From positions 1-64,000 of the forward strand of contig JAFPZK010000053.1 of assembly GCA_017417315.1 (NCBI GenBank): 64,000 nucleotides of DNA. The letters run 5' to 3'. Positions 63,854 to 64,000 of this stretch are shown one piece after another. Within the stretch, counting starts at the first letter, position 1. Every line of letters begins with the position of its first letter. The position numbers and the translations under genes were made by a program. The notes under the pieces were generated by a model that saw only the letters and a program-made list of their open reading frames with translations, ran no database searches and was not told the origin of the DNA. The stretch comes from Bacteroidales bacterium (GTDB lineage Bacteria; Bacteroidota; Bacteroidia; Bacteroidales; UBA3824).

Positions 63854-64000
63854 AATCCGGCCTTAATAAATTCCACAAACAACGGGTGCGCCTTGGTGGG
63901 ACGGCTTTTGAACTCGGGGTGAAACTGACATGCTACAAAGAACTTGCACTTGGGATTCTCTACCATTTCTGCAAGATCTAACTTGCCGTTGATGCCCGAA
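63850..64000 (-). CDS. pyrG: CTP synthase, C-terminal end (runs off the window)
   Basis: The last 49 codons encode the end of the glutaminase domain: [20 protein letters not shown], then VEFIKAGL and TGA. The QFHPE motif supplies His and Glu of the glutaminase triad. The enzyme converts UTP to CTP using glutamine. The rest lies beyond the window edge. Its stop codon overlaps the next start by ATGA. Confidence 0.9.
   Translation of the reverse strand, partial: SGINGKLDLAEMVENPKCKFFVACQFHPEFKSRPTKAHPLFVEFIKAGL

Overview
The window is chromosomal DNA of a Bacteroidota bacterium, probably from the order Bacteroidales. The evidence is: promoters of the TTTG-N20-TAnnTTTG type with almost no Shine-Dalgarno sequences; type IX secretion/gliding proteins (SprA, a PorE-like OmpA protein, SprB repeats, GldA); Bacteroidota family proteins (DUF4292, DUF4294, DUF4296, DUF4175-like); the long form of IspG; and menaquinone made by the futalosine route (MqnC). 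A secreted xylanase/esterase fusion suggests a plant-fibre-degrading, gut or rumen lifestyle.

Layout. 0-3.5 kb: dnaG between two paralogous ParE/RelE toxin-antitoxin pairs. 3.5-6.8 kb: mqnC and a DUF481 protein, divergent from a MOP-family flippase. 6.8-7.27 kb: an AT-rich gene-free stretch dense in DnaA-box-like 9-mers, a candidate oriC. 7.27-22.3 kb: an unbroken run of plus-strand genes (TPR protein, DUF4292 lipoprotein, LytM/EnvC-like protein, DUF4175-like protein, HATPase, ybeY, mnmG, uvrC, DUF4296 lipoprotein, recO, S41 protease). It holds six parS-like palindromes between 9.46 and 14.85 kb. 22.3-26.8 kb: an accessory island. It has a perfect sigma-54-type promoter, a SiaC-like regulator, an Abi_2/AbiF HEPN gene with a nonsense codon, a strongly structured candidate ncRNA behind a copy of the same promoter element, a small secreted protein, and decayed AlbA_2-type genes. 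26.8-34.9 kb: sprA and ruvA. 34.9-41.8 kb: one broken and one intact copy of an ATPase family, a DUF4294 protein, an LD-carboxypeptidase, a carboxylesterase and a tandem TIR-like protein. 41.8-49.7 kb: xylanase/feruloyl esterase, two Fic proteins, gldA, branched-chain aminotransferase and mannose-1-phosphate guanylyltransferase. 49.7-64 kb: envelope and secretion proteins (PorE-like, SprB-repeat, possible T9SS cargo), ispG, an RlmI-like methyltransferase, an RND exporter, a truncated AlbA_2-type gene and the 3' end of pyrG.

Most notable are (1) the DnaA-box cluster plus parS cluster, which together point to the chromosomal replication/segregation origin, and (2) the AbiF-ncRNA module, in which protein and RNA share an exact 31-bp promoter element and the toxin-like gene carries a point nonsense mutation. 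No tRNA, rRNA, CRISPR array or intact transposase was seen.
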